Shown here piece by piece: positions 23,054 to 34,168 of a DNA stretch of 64,000 nucleotides. The translations under genes and the position numbers were made by a program. The stretch spans positions 16,317,095 to 16,381,094 of the forward strand of contig NC_058163.1 in NCBI RefSeq assembly GCF_020080835.1. The letters are read 5' to 3'. Every line of letters begins with the position of its first letter. Within the stretch, counting starts at the first letter, position 1. Origin of the DNA: Cotesia glomerata (Eukaryota > Arthropoda > Insecta > Hymenoptera > Braconidae). The notes below the pieces were generated by a model. The model was not told where the DNA came from and did no database searches. It saw nothing but the letters and a program-made list of their open reading frames with translations.

Positions 23054-24975
23054 GGATCCGGGTTTCTCGGCAACGGTGGTAAACCGGCTCTGGCCCGAAT
23101 CTCATCGGTGGTTTTCGCGCAACATTTGTCGGCCGTATGTCCATGACGTCCACAGCGTATACAGGACGCGGGAGGTGGTGGTGGAGAGAGAGTCTTTTGC
23201 AAGTTTTCGAACATGCCCTGCATTGCTACCTGAAGATTATTTATTGACGATACTATTGTGTCTGTAGTGTCGTCTTTTGGCTTCTCTTTACGGAAATTGG
23301 GTTGTTTGTTAGTTAATACCGCGTCTAGGGTAGTTTGTTCGTTGTTTTCCGCATTTAACGCGTCTTGATCAGGATCTGTGTCGGTAACGGCGTTCATTCG
23401 CGTTCTGGATTTGGAATAGCCCTGATTCTGTACTTTTGGTTTATTTAATTGTTCTTGCTAAGGGGGATTACAAGTGTCCATAATCGATTGCCAAACGCCA
23501 ACGCGTTGATAAAGCATTGAATAGGTATTGATGTGTTCTTCGGCAAATTTAAGTAAAAATTTGGAATTAAATTTTTGAATAATAATTTTAATCTGTCGAC
23601 TTTCCGGTAACGGCTCTTCTAATTGGGCGAATGCACTTTGCATTCGATTAATAAATGCTGCTCCGAGTTCGTCGTCAGATTGCCGATATGAATAAATTTC
23701 TTGCAATAGGGTCTCGTCTGTTTGGTGGGTTTGCCATACTTTAAAGTGTGTTTTGAAGATCGACCAGTCTGTGAATAGGTGTTCGTTTTGATAATACCAG
23801 TCTAGAATATTACCGGTTAAGGTTGAAGCAACTACTGGCCTAAAACTATCTAGTGGTATATCATTACTGATCATTCTCTGTTCTAAAGTTTTGATAAATT
23901 TTTTAGCGTCTAGTTTTGCGGATGGATCACGTGAGGGAAAAATTATATTCCACGATTTTGCAGTCCGGCAAATGTCATTAGTCCGTAAGGGTGCAACTGT
24001 ACTCGGGTATGTGTAAGAGTGAGCGGCGCTTGGGACCATGCCTGGGATAGTGTGTGTAGATTGCTGTGTCTGCGATGCGGGTACGTGAAAAGAAGCTATC
24101 GGTGCTGTGTAGGTATGCGTCACGTGCGGTACAGTAGTGTGGGGCAGTATATGTGTGGCTGGTACGTAGTATGGCATCGATGGTGCTGTGTAGGTTTGTG
24201 TTACTTGAGATACAGTGGTGTATGTTTGTGTGTATGTAGCTGGTACGTACTGAGACACTGGCGGTACCAGTGGTGGGATATACGGGTGCGCGTACGGTAA
24301 ACGCGCAGCTCCACTGAACGCTGAGTTTTGTACCGTGGTAGCGGGAGGTAAGTGGGGTACGGGCGGTACGAAATGACTTCCCGCCGAGAAGTTTGAATTC
24401 GGGAATAATTCCCGCGGCTGAAATGCATAAGTAGTATTGGCTAGATTGTTGTTGTTATTTACAGCGTCAGACGTTGTTCGGACTAGGGTGCTGGCAAAGG
24501 GTGGTATTAATTGATAATACGCAGCTTTTCAGACTTCGTTTTCCGATCTGAGCTGTCTAACTACTTCCTCGAGAGCATGTGTCGCAACATTAGTATTCCC
24601 AGGATTTTGTATTACGTTTACATAGTTGTTGCTTGCGTTCGTTGGGTCTAGTGGGTCTTGTACACTATTTATCTCGTTACCGCTTAAATTTGCGGGATTC
24701 ACTAAGTCTTGTATTCCGCTCATGTTGTTTTGAATTGTCTGAGCGGGGTCAGTATTATTGTTGTAACTTGTACTGTTATGCAAGTCGTTTTGTGAGTTGT
24801 CTAGTCCACGTAAGTCGTCTGATAACTGTGGATATAGACTTGAACTGGGAACTTGAGTCGGGTTAAAATTTAGTAAATTCTGGCTTGTTGCGATTACCTG
24901 GGGATCTTATGGGATCTGGTTCGCATTATTGTTTACAGGTACCGGGAATCGGTTTACTGGCGTACGGGGAAACAT
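23041..24975 (-). pseudogene. gag: Gypsy copy 1 gag, three nonsense codons
   Basis: The ATG at 24975 starts a 645-codon frame that ends with TAG at 23043-23041. In-frame stops break it near 24904, at 24529-24531 and at 23458-23460. The N-terminal third is Asn/Pro/Tyr-rich with repeated Y-V-P-A-T and T-Y-T-A-P motifs. The middle (about 23500-23950) is a retrotransposon capsid-like region containing N-I-L-D-W-Y-Y. Near the end stands one zinc knuckle, C-I-R-C-G-R-H-G-H-T-A-D-K-C. Gag would form the particle and bind RNA. The frame is otherwise free of shifts, so decay is limited to point nonsense changes. Confidence 0.88.
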
Positions 24976-26040
24976 TTTTGAAAAATTCTGATATTAAAAT
25001 TTTTTCTTAGTTATTTTACTTAATTAATTTTTGGTTGGATTAAATTTTCGAGAATTTTATTTTATGGTGACACACCTGATAGAAAATTTTAATCTTAGAT
25101 TTTTTGACAATGGTTTTCCTCGGTAACGTACTCAAGCTAAATCGCTACAATCCCGGACTTATTTAATAATTATCCGATACTCGGGGTTATTAATTTAATC
25201 ACTAAATTTTACTTCGACAATGAGCTTATTAATTTATGATAGTTAATTCGAACGTTCTTTTTCTGAAATTCGAGCTGTGAAGTTAAATAAAATAATTTAT
25301 TTTAACGGCAATGTTTAATTTTAGTCTTAAAATATTTTCTACTAAGAGTTTATTTTGAGTAATAAAATTAAATAAGAGATTTAGTTTCGACTTGGCTAGA
25401 TAAAAGAAATTCTTGTGTAGGAATAAAACTTAAAGATTTTAATTTTATTTCCGAACGCTACAATACTTAGTATATGACGACCGATTCTTCGAAGGACGTT
25501 TGAGTGAAGCGACCTTGTGTCGTGTTTACTTTAGCCCGAGCGTGCAGCGTGTTTATGGCTTACGACCCGGCACACAAAATATAATAGACAATGGATTTGT
25601 GAGATTAATATACTGATAAAAATTTTGTCAGAATTATTTTTACTGGAATTTTACTGAGAGTACTTCTCAGTTATCGTAAAATAAATGGCATAAATCTATA
25701 CAATAATCGGGTTATAGTTTTACAGTATTACAATTTATGCACACAATATAATTCTTTTCAGTTTATTATACTTAATATTAGATGAGATGGTATGAAAATG
25801 TGGCAATTTTTGTCAATGTAGAGATTAATTTTATAAATTTAGGATTTGTTACTAAGTTTTCAGCAAAAATTTTTGCTATCTTAATAGAATTTTGTAGTTG
25901 TTTATGACGAGAATTCTATTGGTTAATTGTATTAATTTAATTTTTATCTGTAACGTATTGAATTTATAAGTTAAAACGAATTTACGAATTTTTGCAACTT
26001 TTTTTTTTTTGGAACAAAAACATTCATTGATAAGGGCAGC
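24976..26040 (-). other. Gypsy copy 1 5' leader
   Basis: About 1.07 kb between the primer site and the gag ATG, AT-rich and without a coding frame. Parts recur at 40741-41600 in copy 2 (for example TTTACTTTAGCCCGAGC), which ties the two elements together. Confidence 0.75.
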
Positions 26041-26058
26041 GTCCCTGTTCGAGCGCCA
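26041..26058 (-). promoter_or_regulatory. Primer binding site, tRNA-Lys(UUU) type
   Basis: The minus strand reads TGGCGCTCGAACAGGGAC directly after the 5' LTR. It differs by one base from the complement of the 3' end of animal tRNA-Lys(UUU). It would anneal that tRNA to prime minus-strand DNA synthesis. Confidence 0.85.
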
Positions 26059-26059
26059 T

Positions 26060-26893
26060 TGAAACACTACAATTTTTGCTTCTATGAAAAATCTTAGTTT
26101 CCAGGCCACTAAACCTCGCGGATAAGAAATAGTCGCCTGGATATCGTTTATAATTTTGGTCCACTGCCCTGGGATATTCCGCTCCCGTATTTATGATTGT
26201 CTTTTGTTTTAAGAGAGCTTGATTAGATAGATTATGGGACAGAAGTTACCACGTGTGCCAGTTAAATTTATTTTACTTACTTACAAAAGTTACTGTGCAG
26301 ACAGTCCTTCTTCCGTGGTTGGTGTTGTGGTTGATTAGATTGAATTACGCAAAGTGAGTATTGTAGTGGATAAATTAACTTGATTGATGACAAAATTACA
26401 ACAAACTTAATTTTATTTCACTAACTAAACACTTGAATTATATTTATTATATTCGGTGACGAAATACAATAGATTTGTAATAGGAATATTTTACAAATAT
26501 TCTAGGTTGTCGGAAGTTAATTATTTATAATAACGCAATGCGAGTTTAACACAAAATAGTAGTAATAATGATAATATAAACTTAATGATTAAATAATAGA
26601 TTTAATAGATGTCAATAATTTTTTTGTAGTTTTGGTGAGTAATCACCTAATAGTGGTAATAGTGGTATAGTGGTAAGAATGACTAAGATAAATCTAACGT
26701 GGTGGTTGACACCGGGGGATAGATCAAAGTGTCGATCACCGCTCAAGTCTCGGGGTTTGTGACCGTTTTTCCCCTCCTCGTGCCGTCTTGCGACGTCACG
26801 GGACTACCTATTATTTTAGCTAGTGTCGGTAACGAAAATTTCGGGTGGTAGTTCGCCAGGGTGATAAAGTCGGGACATTTTTGTAGTGTCTCA
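26060..26893 (-). repeat. 5' LTR of Gypsy copy 1
   Basis: 834 bp, TG at 26060 and CA at 26892-26893. It abuts the primer site on its inner side. Its outer end (GACATTTTTGTAGTGTCTCA) resembles that of the solo LTR rather than its partner's. Confidence 0.9.
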
Positions 26894-26918
26894 ATATATA
26901 GAGCCTTATATAGCAGCA

Positions 26919-26988
<70 letters not shown>

Positions 26989-27028
26989 TATTCTATATAT
27001 ATATATAAGAGATTTCCACCTATATAGT
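26894..27028. repeat. (TA)n-rich tract
   Basis: Starts with ATATATAGAGCC, then a long AT run at about 26920-26987, then TTCTATTCTATATATATATA before the gap. Confidence 0.9.
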
Positions 27029-27128
27029 NNNNNNNNNNNNNNNNNNNNNNNNNNNNNNNNNNNNNNNNNNNNNNNNNNNNNNNNNNNNNNNNNNNNNNNN
27101 NNNNNNNNNNNNNNNNNNNNNNNNNNNN
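27029..27128. other. Assembly gap (100 N)
   Basis: Placeholder of exactly 100 N next to a (TA)n array; the repeat probably broke the assembly. Confidence 0.99.
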
Positions 27129-27341
27129 TTGTATGTTGTATCATAAAAAATAGAAATTAAAATTTTGTCTAAAAATAAAAAAATTTAGGGGTGGACTACC
27201 CCTAGCATTCAGGGGATGAAAAATAGATGTTGGCCGATTCTCATAGATACCGGATAAGCACAAAATTTCATCAAAATCGGTCAAGCCGTTTCGGAGGAGT
27301 ATGGCAACGAAAACTGTGACACGAGAATTTTATATATTAGA
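27129..27341 (-). mobile_element. Probable Helitron 5' terminal fragment
   Basis: On the minus strand it starts TCTAATATATAAAATTCTCG at 27341. It continues with CCATACTCCTCCGAAACGGC and GACCGATTTTGATGAAATTT, a start I recall for insect Helitrons (5' TC, TATATATAAAATTCTCGTGTCAC-like). The element is cut off by the gap after about 210 bp and no coding region remains. The family assignment rests on memory of that consensus. Confidence 0.45.
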
Positions 27342-27359
27342 TATATATATATATCTATC

Positions 27360-27416
<57 letters not shown>
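27342..27416. repeat. (TA)n microsatellite
   Basis: About 75 bp, mostly AT with a few C interruptions near 27355. It flanks the outer end of Gypsy copy 2. Confidence 0.95.
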
Positions 27417-27418
<2 letters not shown>

Positions 27419-28256
27419 AAACTTTAAATTTTTGCTTAGTTAAAAAATTTAATTATTTATGCCATTAGACCTCGCGGATAAGAAAATAATCGCCTTAACT
27501 TCTAAAAAGTGAGATTCGCTGCTTTGGGATGTTCCGCTCCCGTGAACCAATGAATGTCTTTGTCTTTGAATTATTTTATTAATTTTAGACAGAAGTTCTC
27601 ACGCGTGCCAGTTAACATGTTTTAATTACTTACAAATGTTAACTGCAACGATGACCCTTCGTCCTTGATTGACCCTTTTGCAGGTTGTAGATAGTTGTGG
27701 TAAGGAGATGTTGGTATTTTCACTAATTAATAGTGATTGGCGACAAAAATTATAACAAAATTAACTTTATTACACTATATCAACACTTTAAACATAAACT
27801 TATAGTATTTCGGTAGCGCAATTTAACAAAATACTTGTAAAAATAGAATACTTATACTTAGGGTTATAACTAGTTGAATTTTAATAATAAATGTGGTGAA
27901 TAATCCCCTAATGCAAAATTATAAAACTAATAGAAATGATATAGAATATTTTAATAGTGGATAATAAACTTTTAGGATTTTAGTGAATTTGGTGAGTAGT
28001 CACCTAATAGTCACCTAGTAGTAATAGCAATAAATGAGAGATTGACTAAGAAAAATGTAGCGTGGTGGTTAACACCGGGGGATAGTTCGAAGTGTCGATC
28101 ACCGCTCAAGTTTTGAGGTTCGTAACCGTTCTTTCCCTCCTCGTGTCGTCCTGTGACGTCACGGGGGCTACACATTAATTTAGCTAGTGTCGGTAACGAA
28201 AATCTCGGGTGGTAGTTCGCTAGGCTGATAAAATCGAGATATTTTGCAGTGTCTCA
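27417..28256 (-). repeat. 3' LTR of Gypsy copy 2
   Basis: 840 bp with TG...CA ends, followed by the same ATCCTCCCTGCC tract as copy 1. It is closer to the solo LTR than to the copy 1 LTRs in its first 100 bp. Confidence 0.88.
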
Positions 28257-28369
28257 ATCCTCCCTGCCAAGCCAAGACTACCCCGTCAATTTTTGAACCG
28301 AGCTAGCTCTTTAAAAGAATCGGTGAGTCGTCACCGGGTATAGGGATAGTAAAATGATAGGAGTTATGG

Positions 28370-28735
28370 GTGAGTGATCACCTAGGAAGGATGCTTTGAT
28401 GAAGTAGTAGTAAAAAAAATGGTAAGTGGTCACCTGTAAATGAAAGTTTGGTGAGTAATCACCTGTAGATTAAGGATTTAATAGGTGAGTCACCTATCAA
28501 AGAAGAAATTTGGTGAGTAGTCACCTGTTAATGAGAGATGTGGTGAGTAGTCACCTGATAGTGGTAAATAGGAAATTTTGGGAGATGGATTGGTGAGTAG
28601 TCACCTTGAGGATGGATGTGTGGATGTGTAAATGGACTGGCGAGTCATCACCTGAAAAGAAATTTTAAAATAAAAAAAAAAAAAATAGTTTTTAGCTGTG
28701 AAGTTGGTGAGTGATCCCCTGTAAGCAAATAATTA
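28370..28735. promoter_or_regulatory. Dyad array of Gypsy copy 2 (GGTGA-N4-TCACC and variants)
   Basis: At least eight sites, some degraded (GGTAAGTGGTCACC, GCGAGTCATCACC, GGTGAGTGATCCCC). It lies where the array of copy 1 lies, between the LTR and the pol end. Spacing differs from copy 1, so sites have been gained or lost since the copies split. Confidence 0.55.
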
Positions 28736-28896
28736 ATTTAGTAGAACGTTTCCTTGAGCTAACGGTCGAAACTCCGGTCTAGACTTCGATCTATTTGAAC
28801 TGGAAAAATAAACTAAATAAAATTATTTTAATTATTGCTTAATTCTAGCTTGTTATTTTTTTTTTTTTTCGATTGGTCTGCAGCTGTAAATAAAAC

Positions 28897-29066
28897 TGTT
28901 AATTTTGGAGACCAGGTGTAATGAGAAAGACAGTCCTTACAGTAGCTAGACTTTATTATGACTAACTAACTTACATAGTAAAAGGAATGAAAAAGGAAAG
29001 AATGTATAAATAATTAATAGGTAGTATAGAATAGAGGGAGGGGGGACAATGTCATTGGCTCCAACA
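28897..29066 (-). repeat. 3' LTR of the Copia element
   Basis: 170 bp. Read on the minus strand it starts TGTTGGAGCCAATGACATTG, as Copia LTRs commonly start TGTTGGA. A purine-rich AGGGGAAG (29067-29074) precedes it. Confidence 0.92.
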
Positions 29067-29082
29067 CTTCCCCTCAATGACA

Positions 29083-32000
29083 TTAATCTTGGCACTCCTC
29101 GAAGGTCAATCCGATCATCCTCGCCATGGTTGTGGTCCTCTGTGGCCCCAAAGGTTCGGTTAGGATATCGGCAGCGTTTTTGTCAGATGGGCAGTAAGTG
29201 ATCTTTACCACACCTTGTTCCTCTAGGTCTCGAGTATAGAAATACTGGGTATCAATGTGCTTGCTGCGCGGATTTTGTTCAGGAGAGCAGATGTTGTTGA
29301 TACACCCTTGATTGTCTTCAAAGATAACGGTGGCTGAGTCTTGGGGATGATCAAGAAATTTCATTAGTTTCCTGATGAGTACGCACTTTCGAGATACTTC
29401 CGACAGTGCGACTATTTCGGCTTCTGTAGAGGAGACTGATACGCACGTTTGTTTCTTACTTGCCCAGCTTATTGTTCCACCGAACAGCTTGAACAAGTAT
29501 CCGGTGTTGGACTTTCTTGAGACTCTATCCTTTGCCCAGTTGGCATCTGCGTAGCCGACGAGTTCCTGAGCATCACTGGAATTGAAGCTGAGATGAAGAT
29601 GATGACTCTTAGTGGCTTTTAGATACCTGCAGACCCTTTGAAGTTGATTCCAGTCGATTTGTCTCGTGCCCTTGATGTGCTGTGCTAATATCGCCACTGG
29701 TGCGCTGATATCGGGTCTTGAGTTGATTGCTATGGATAGTAGCTTTTCAATTAACTTACTGTAACAATTTTTGTTGATTTCAGGTGAATCTACACGGTTC
29801 TTCTCGTATTTGGTGTCCATGGGGTAATGAGAAGGTTTTGCGTCTTCAAGTCGGGCCTGGATTAGGACTTTTTCAATATAATTTCGTTGGTTCAAGGAGA
29901 AATCACAGGCTGTGTTCCTAGTGACTTCTATTCCAAGATAACATTTTACATCTCCAAGATCTGTAATGCTGAACTCCTCATTTAGGGCTTCAAGTACCTC
30001 CTGTATTCTTGATAAGCTAAAGCATGCGATCAGGATATCGTCCACGTGTACAACTAAGTAGGAACGAGTGTTATTTCCATAGCTGTATAGACAGGGATCT
30101 CTGTCACATCGTACAAAATTATAGTCGGTCAAGACTTGATGTAACTGATCTTTCCAGGATTTCGCCGACTGCTTGAGACCGTAGAGATTTTTATTGAGAC
30201 TGCATCCAAACTTCTCTTGTCCCTTTTTCTCAAATCCGGGTGGTTGTTTCATGTAGATTATCTCCTTCAGTTTTCCATTGAGAAATGCTGTCTTCACATC
30301 CCAATGTCTTACATGAAGTTTCAGCTTGCCAGCTAGGGATAACAAGGTTCTTACTGAGGTTGGTTTAACTACAGGAGCAAAGACTTCTTCGTAGCCAACG
30401 CCGAATTTTTGAGAGAATCCTGGCGCGACTAGCCTTGCTTTGAATTTGTCAGGAGCGTTTCTCGGTGTTCTTTTAATTTTGAATACCCATTTGCACCCAA
30501 TGACTGTCTTATTTCTTTGGATTGGCTCAAGGTCCCACGTCTCATTTCGTTCCAACGATTCGAACTCTTCGGCCATTGCTTTGCTCCACTGCTCTGCAAA
30601 AGGTCCATTTCAAGCTTGTTGGATAGTTCGGGGCTCATTATCATCGTTGATCTCATCCATGTCGAAGTCTTCCTGTTCTTGCACAGTTTCTTCGCTAAGA
30701 TTTTTTGAGTTTTCTGGTGCGTTGGCTTGTGGATTTGAAATTCTCTGTGCTAATGGTATGTCTTCGTCTTTTTCAGGTGGTTCTTGATGGCTTGTTGAAG
30801 CTTTCCCTAACTCAGCTAGCTTGTTGTTGATTGGTGGCTTTGTTGTTGGCAATGTATCAGAAGAATCCGAAGGTATGTAGACTATTTCTTCAGGATTTTC
30901 GGTTGGTGAATTTTGTTCATCTAGATAGAAGTTGGTCGTGTCTGTGTTTTCTTCCACCACTCGAGAGTTTTCAACGAACTTCACGTCTCTACTGACAATA
31001 ATTTTTCCCGACAATCTTTCAAGTAATCTGTATCCCTTGGAATTCTCTGAATAACCAACTAATAAGCATTCCGTTGCTTTTACATCCAATTTATTACGCT
31101 TTTGTTTTGGGATGTGAGCAAAAGCTTTGCAACCAAACGCCTTTAAGTGCTTGACGTCAGGTTTTCTGCTATAGAGAATTTCACAAGGAGTTAATGTCTT
31201 CTCTTTAGATGGTATACGATTCTGCAAGTACTCTGCTGTAACAGCTGCTTCACCCCAGTATTTATTCGGAAGTCTTGCGTCAATAAGCATAGTTCTAATT
31301 GCTTTGACTAAATACCGGTTTTTGCGTTCTGCGACTCCGTTTTGTTCTGGTGTATATGCGGTGGTGTGTTGGAACTGTATTCCACATTGTCGAAGATGCT
31401 GTGTCAGCTTATTGTTGACGTATTCTCGTCCCAGACCTGACCTGAAAGCTTTCGGTTTTTGGCCAAATTGTGTGATACAGAACTGGATGAAGTCTTTGAT
31501 TACTTCTGTGACATGAGATTTTTGACGTAACAGGAATACATAGGTTGAACGGCTATAATCGTCTATGAAGGTCATCATGTATCTTTGCCCCCCAGGTGTT
31601 TCCGTTGGCATTGGTCCACATAGATCTGTGTGGAATAGGTCTAAATGTTGCTCAGTGCTGCTTGCTGCTCTCTGTGGAAAAGGTCTGCGGGTTATTTTTC
31701 CTTTTATACAGTATTCGCATGCATGTTTTATTGGACAGTCGTTAATTTTTATGCCAGTTACGAGGTTTTGGATAAATAAATTTTTAATTACCTTCGGATC
31801 CCTATGTCCAAACCGTGCGTGCCAGCGCCGAATGCAATCTTCGGAGTGCTGGGCTGAGACAGCGTATGCGTGGTCAGGCCTTCTTAATTTATATATTTGT
31901 CCACATGCATCACCAATGGCTATTTCCTCATTATTTATATTAAAAATTGCCATCTGGTTGCTCATGATTTTCAAGTGGAAACCAAGCTTGTCGAGAGTCC

Positions 32001-32512
32001 CTATCGATATAAGATTGCAGTCAAAATTCGGGATGTATAAAACGTTTGTTAGATTTAGTGTGGTTATTTTTCCTTGCCTGTTTGAGCACTCAATCTTTTC
32101 TTGTCCCATGCCGTATACTTTGCAGGGTTGACCATTCGCTACCAATACTGACGACTTGTAATTTGTATTTATTGTGTCAAAAAAATTTATATTGTTGGTC
32201 ATGTGGCTGCTGGCATCAGAATCAAAGAACCAGTTGGTGTTGAGTGTTTCAGGTGTTGCGGCATAGGCCTGGTGTGGTGTTGACTCCGAAAAACTGTCAT
32301 CGTCGGTTGAAATATCTTCAACGACAGCTCTAGCATGAGCTTCTTTGTGCTTTTGTTTTTGCTTTTGTCTTTTCTTCCAGGCAATGCATTCAAAGCAATC
32401 TGCTTTAAGATTACCAGTTTGTTGGCAAAAGGAACATATAAGTTCAGCTTTGCTTACTTTCAGTGCTGACTCATAATCCTCAGTTTTCACTAAGCTTTTC
32501 CGTCTTTTGTAC
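29083..32512 (-). pseudogene. pol: Copia pol: protease, integrase, RT, RNase H; one nonsense codon and mutated catalytic sites
   Basis: About 1,140 codons in one frame, interrupted by TGA at 30610-30612. A degraded knuckle (C-S-F-C-Q-Q-T-G-N-L-K-A-D-C, with N where H is usual) opens it. The protease motif reads D-S-D-A-S-S-H-M instead of the usual D-S/T-G-A-S-x-H. Integrase keeps its HHCC (W-H-A-R-F-G-H ... C-E-Y-C) and E in N-G-V-A-E-R-K-N, but has R-S-G-L-G-R-E-Y where the second catalytic Asp normally stands. RT shows H-V-D-D-I-L-I-A; RNase H ends with S-S-T-E-A-E. The RT and RNase H half is well kept. The order integrase-before-RT defines the Copia type. Confidence 0.92.
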
Positions 32513-33547
32513 TGTAACGTGGCTGGTCTTGACTGTTCGTAAAGTGAAATAAATCTTTATTTTAGAATAAAAATTATCTAAATTTTAATTTAATAATTAA
32601 TTACGAACTGGGCCGAAAAGACACGCTCGTTACAACCGGAGTGTAACCAACTCGAAGCCGTAGCTTATAAGAGTCGATGCTGCTCCAGATGCCTGTAGCT
32701 TTAGATTTTACGGCGGACCAAGCCGATAGCTTTCAAAGCTACAAATAGCTAAATTGATTTAATTCGCGTTAGGAATATGGTCTAGGGCAATTCGTGGGTG
32801 GTGATACTTGTTGAAAGATAGATTCAGCTCCGACACAAAACCAATCTTTGCCGCGTACTGCTCCGCTGATCGCTCAGTATGGAAAAATAGAGCTAAATGG
32901 TCGTCAAATACAAATATTGAAAAATACAGCTCAAAGTAAGTTCAATACCGCATCCAATTCTTACCAATATACCACCTGACTTACAACAGGTACTACTACC
33001 ACTTCGGTGTGCTTTAACGTTGTCCAGCGGTGGTAGATTCCTCGTGGCTGTAGCTGGGCTAGTTACTGGGTCAGGAACAGACGAATAATCGAGGTGACTG
33101 ACAAACCAGGATCTTCCTCGAACAATAAAATGACGCTTTCCTCAACAAAATAGCTGACTACTCGAGACCTCTTGAGTACACGACATGCCAAGCTAATTTA
33201 TCTTGTATATGCGTCGTATTATTTAATTAATGTACGACATACTCCTTGTTAACTGATAATCGGAGTCGTATCGTACTCTTGTAGATTAAAATGCCGTTAT
33301 TATTTAATAAACGGTGTAAATTAATAAAATACCGAACATTGCGTTGTAACACGGTAAAAATAATTATTTATATTTTAACAAATATATCAATTACAGAAGT
33401 ATACATTATGAAGGTTGAACAAAAACTGAATGCACGCGGCTTCCGCGTACATTAATTAGCATTGAGAAGTGGGGAGACGTCTAGCTCCACTCTTAAACGA
33501 TTTTCGTACATTAGCGATTATCGCCTAATTTCTAATCAGATTTTACA
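32513..33547. mobile_element. 1.04 kb insertion in the Copia gag region, probable solo LTR
   Basis: Begins TGTAACG and ends TTTTACA, so it has TGTAA/TTACA-like inverted ends. It separates Copia gag (33572-34168) from pol. There is no coding frame. AATAAA lies near its left end. The flanks TGTAC and TGTTT agree at only three of five bases, so a target duplication is not established. A solo LTR of another family is most likely; a MITE is possible. Confidence 0.5.
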
Positions 33548-33571
33548 TGTTTTCTGCTGATGATATTTGCA

Positions 33572-34168
33572 TCAGGTGGTAAATTGGTGTTTGCCTAATG
33601 TGAGCCAACTGGCCACGTTGCAGTACTCACTGATTAAAGTTGCCTTTACAATATCAATGGTGAGCTCATCTTCCAGCCTTGAAGCTAGCACTGATATGAG
33701 CGTGTGGTATGACGCCAGCATACTTCTGAGGATTACCCACGGCCTAAATTCCTCAGCGCTTTTATTACCCAGAGTCGTCAGATTGTCGATAAGTTCCTGG
33801 ATTTTTGAAACATGCGCTTCAATGTCTTGGTCTTCCTGGTACTGCAACTGTAACAATTCGATGATCAATGAAAATTTGTTCAATCCACTGGCTTTCTCGT
33901 GGTACTCTTTCAGGGTATCCCAGGCTGATTTAGCATTTGTCTTATTTCTGATTAGTGAGATTTGTGAGTGTTCAATTAACAAACATAATGTCCCAAGTGC
34001 CTTGTCATCTCGTGTATCCCATGCTTCTTGGGCTTCCTCACCACTGGTAGGCCTGGCGCTAGAAATCGCTCTCCATGTATTTTCACGCTTTAAGAGTTTC
34101 TCAACCTTAAATTTCCATTCTTGGTAATTGGCATTGTTTAACTTAGTGTTTTGTCGCAAACTCTCCAA
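33572..34168 (-). pseudogene. gag: Copia gag, capsid region
   Basis: The ATG at 34168 opens 198 residues resembling the UBN2/Copia gag domain (W-K-F-K-V-E-K-L-L, then A-W-D-T-L-K-E-Y near residue 85). The frame stops at 33572, just before the insertion that separates it from the knuckle at the start of the pol frame. Copia Gag and Pol normally form one polyprotein, so this is the N-terminal piece of a broken ORF. It would form the virus-like particle shell. Confidence 0.85.

Larger units (their letters stand above)
16203..26893 (-). mobile_element. Ty3/Gypsy-type LTR retrotransposon, copy 1 (10.7 kb)
   Basis: Complete architecture on the minus strand: 5' LTR 26060-26893, tRNA-Lys primer site 26041-26058, leader, gag 24975-23041, pol in the -1 frame to 17885, a 3' non-coding region with dyad motifs, polypurine tract at 17037-17047, and 3' LTR 16203-17035. 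ATAT can be read on both outer flanks, consistent with a 4 bp duplication inside a (TA)n target, although the repeat makes this unprovable. gag has three and pol two in-frame nonsense codons. No envelope gene is present. Confidence 0.92.

Noticed and set aside
31565..32131. 188-codon plus-strand frame antisense to Copia integrase
   Set aside because: Opposite strand of a well-supported integrase frame.
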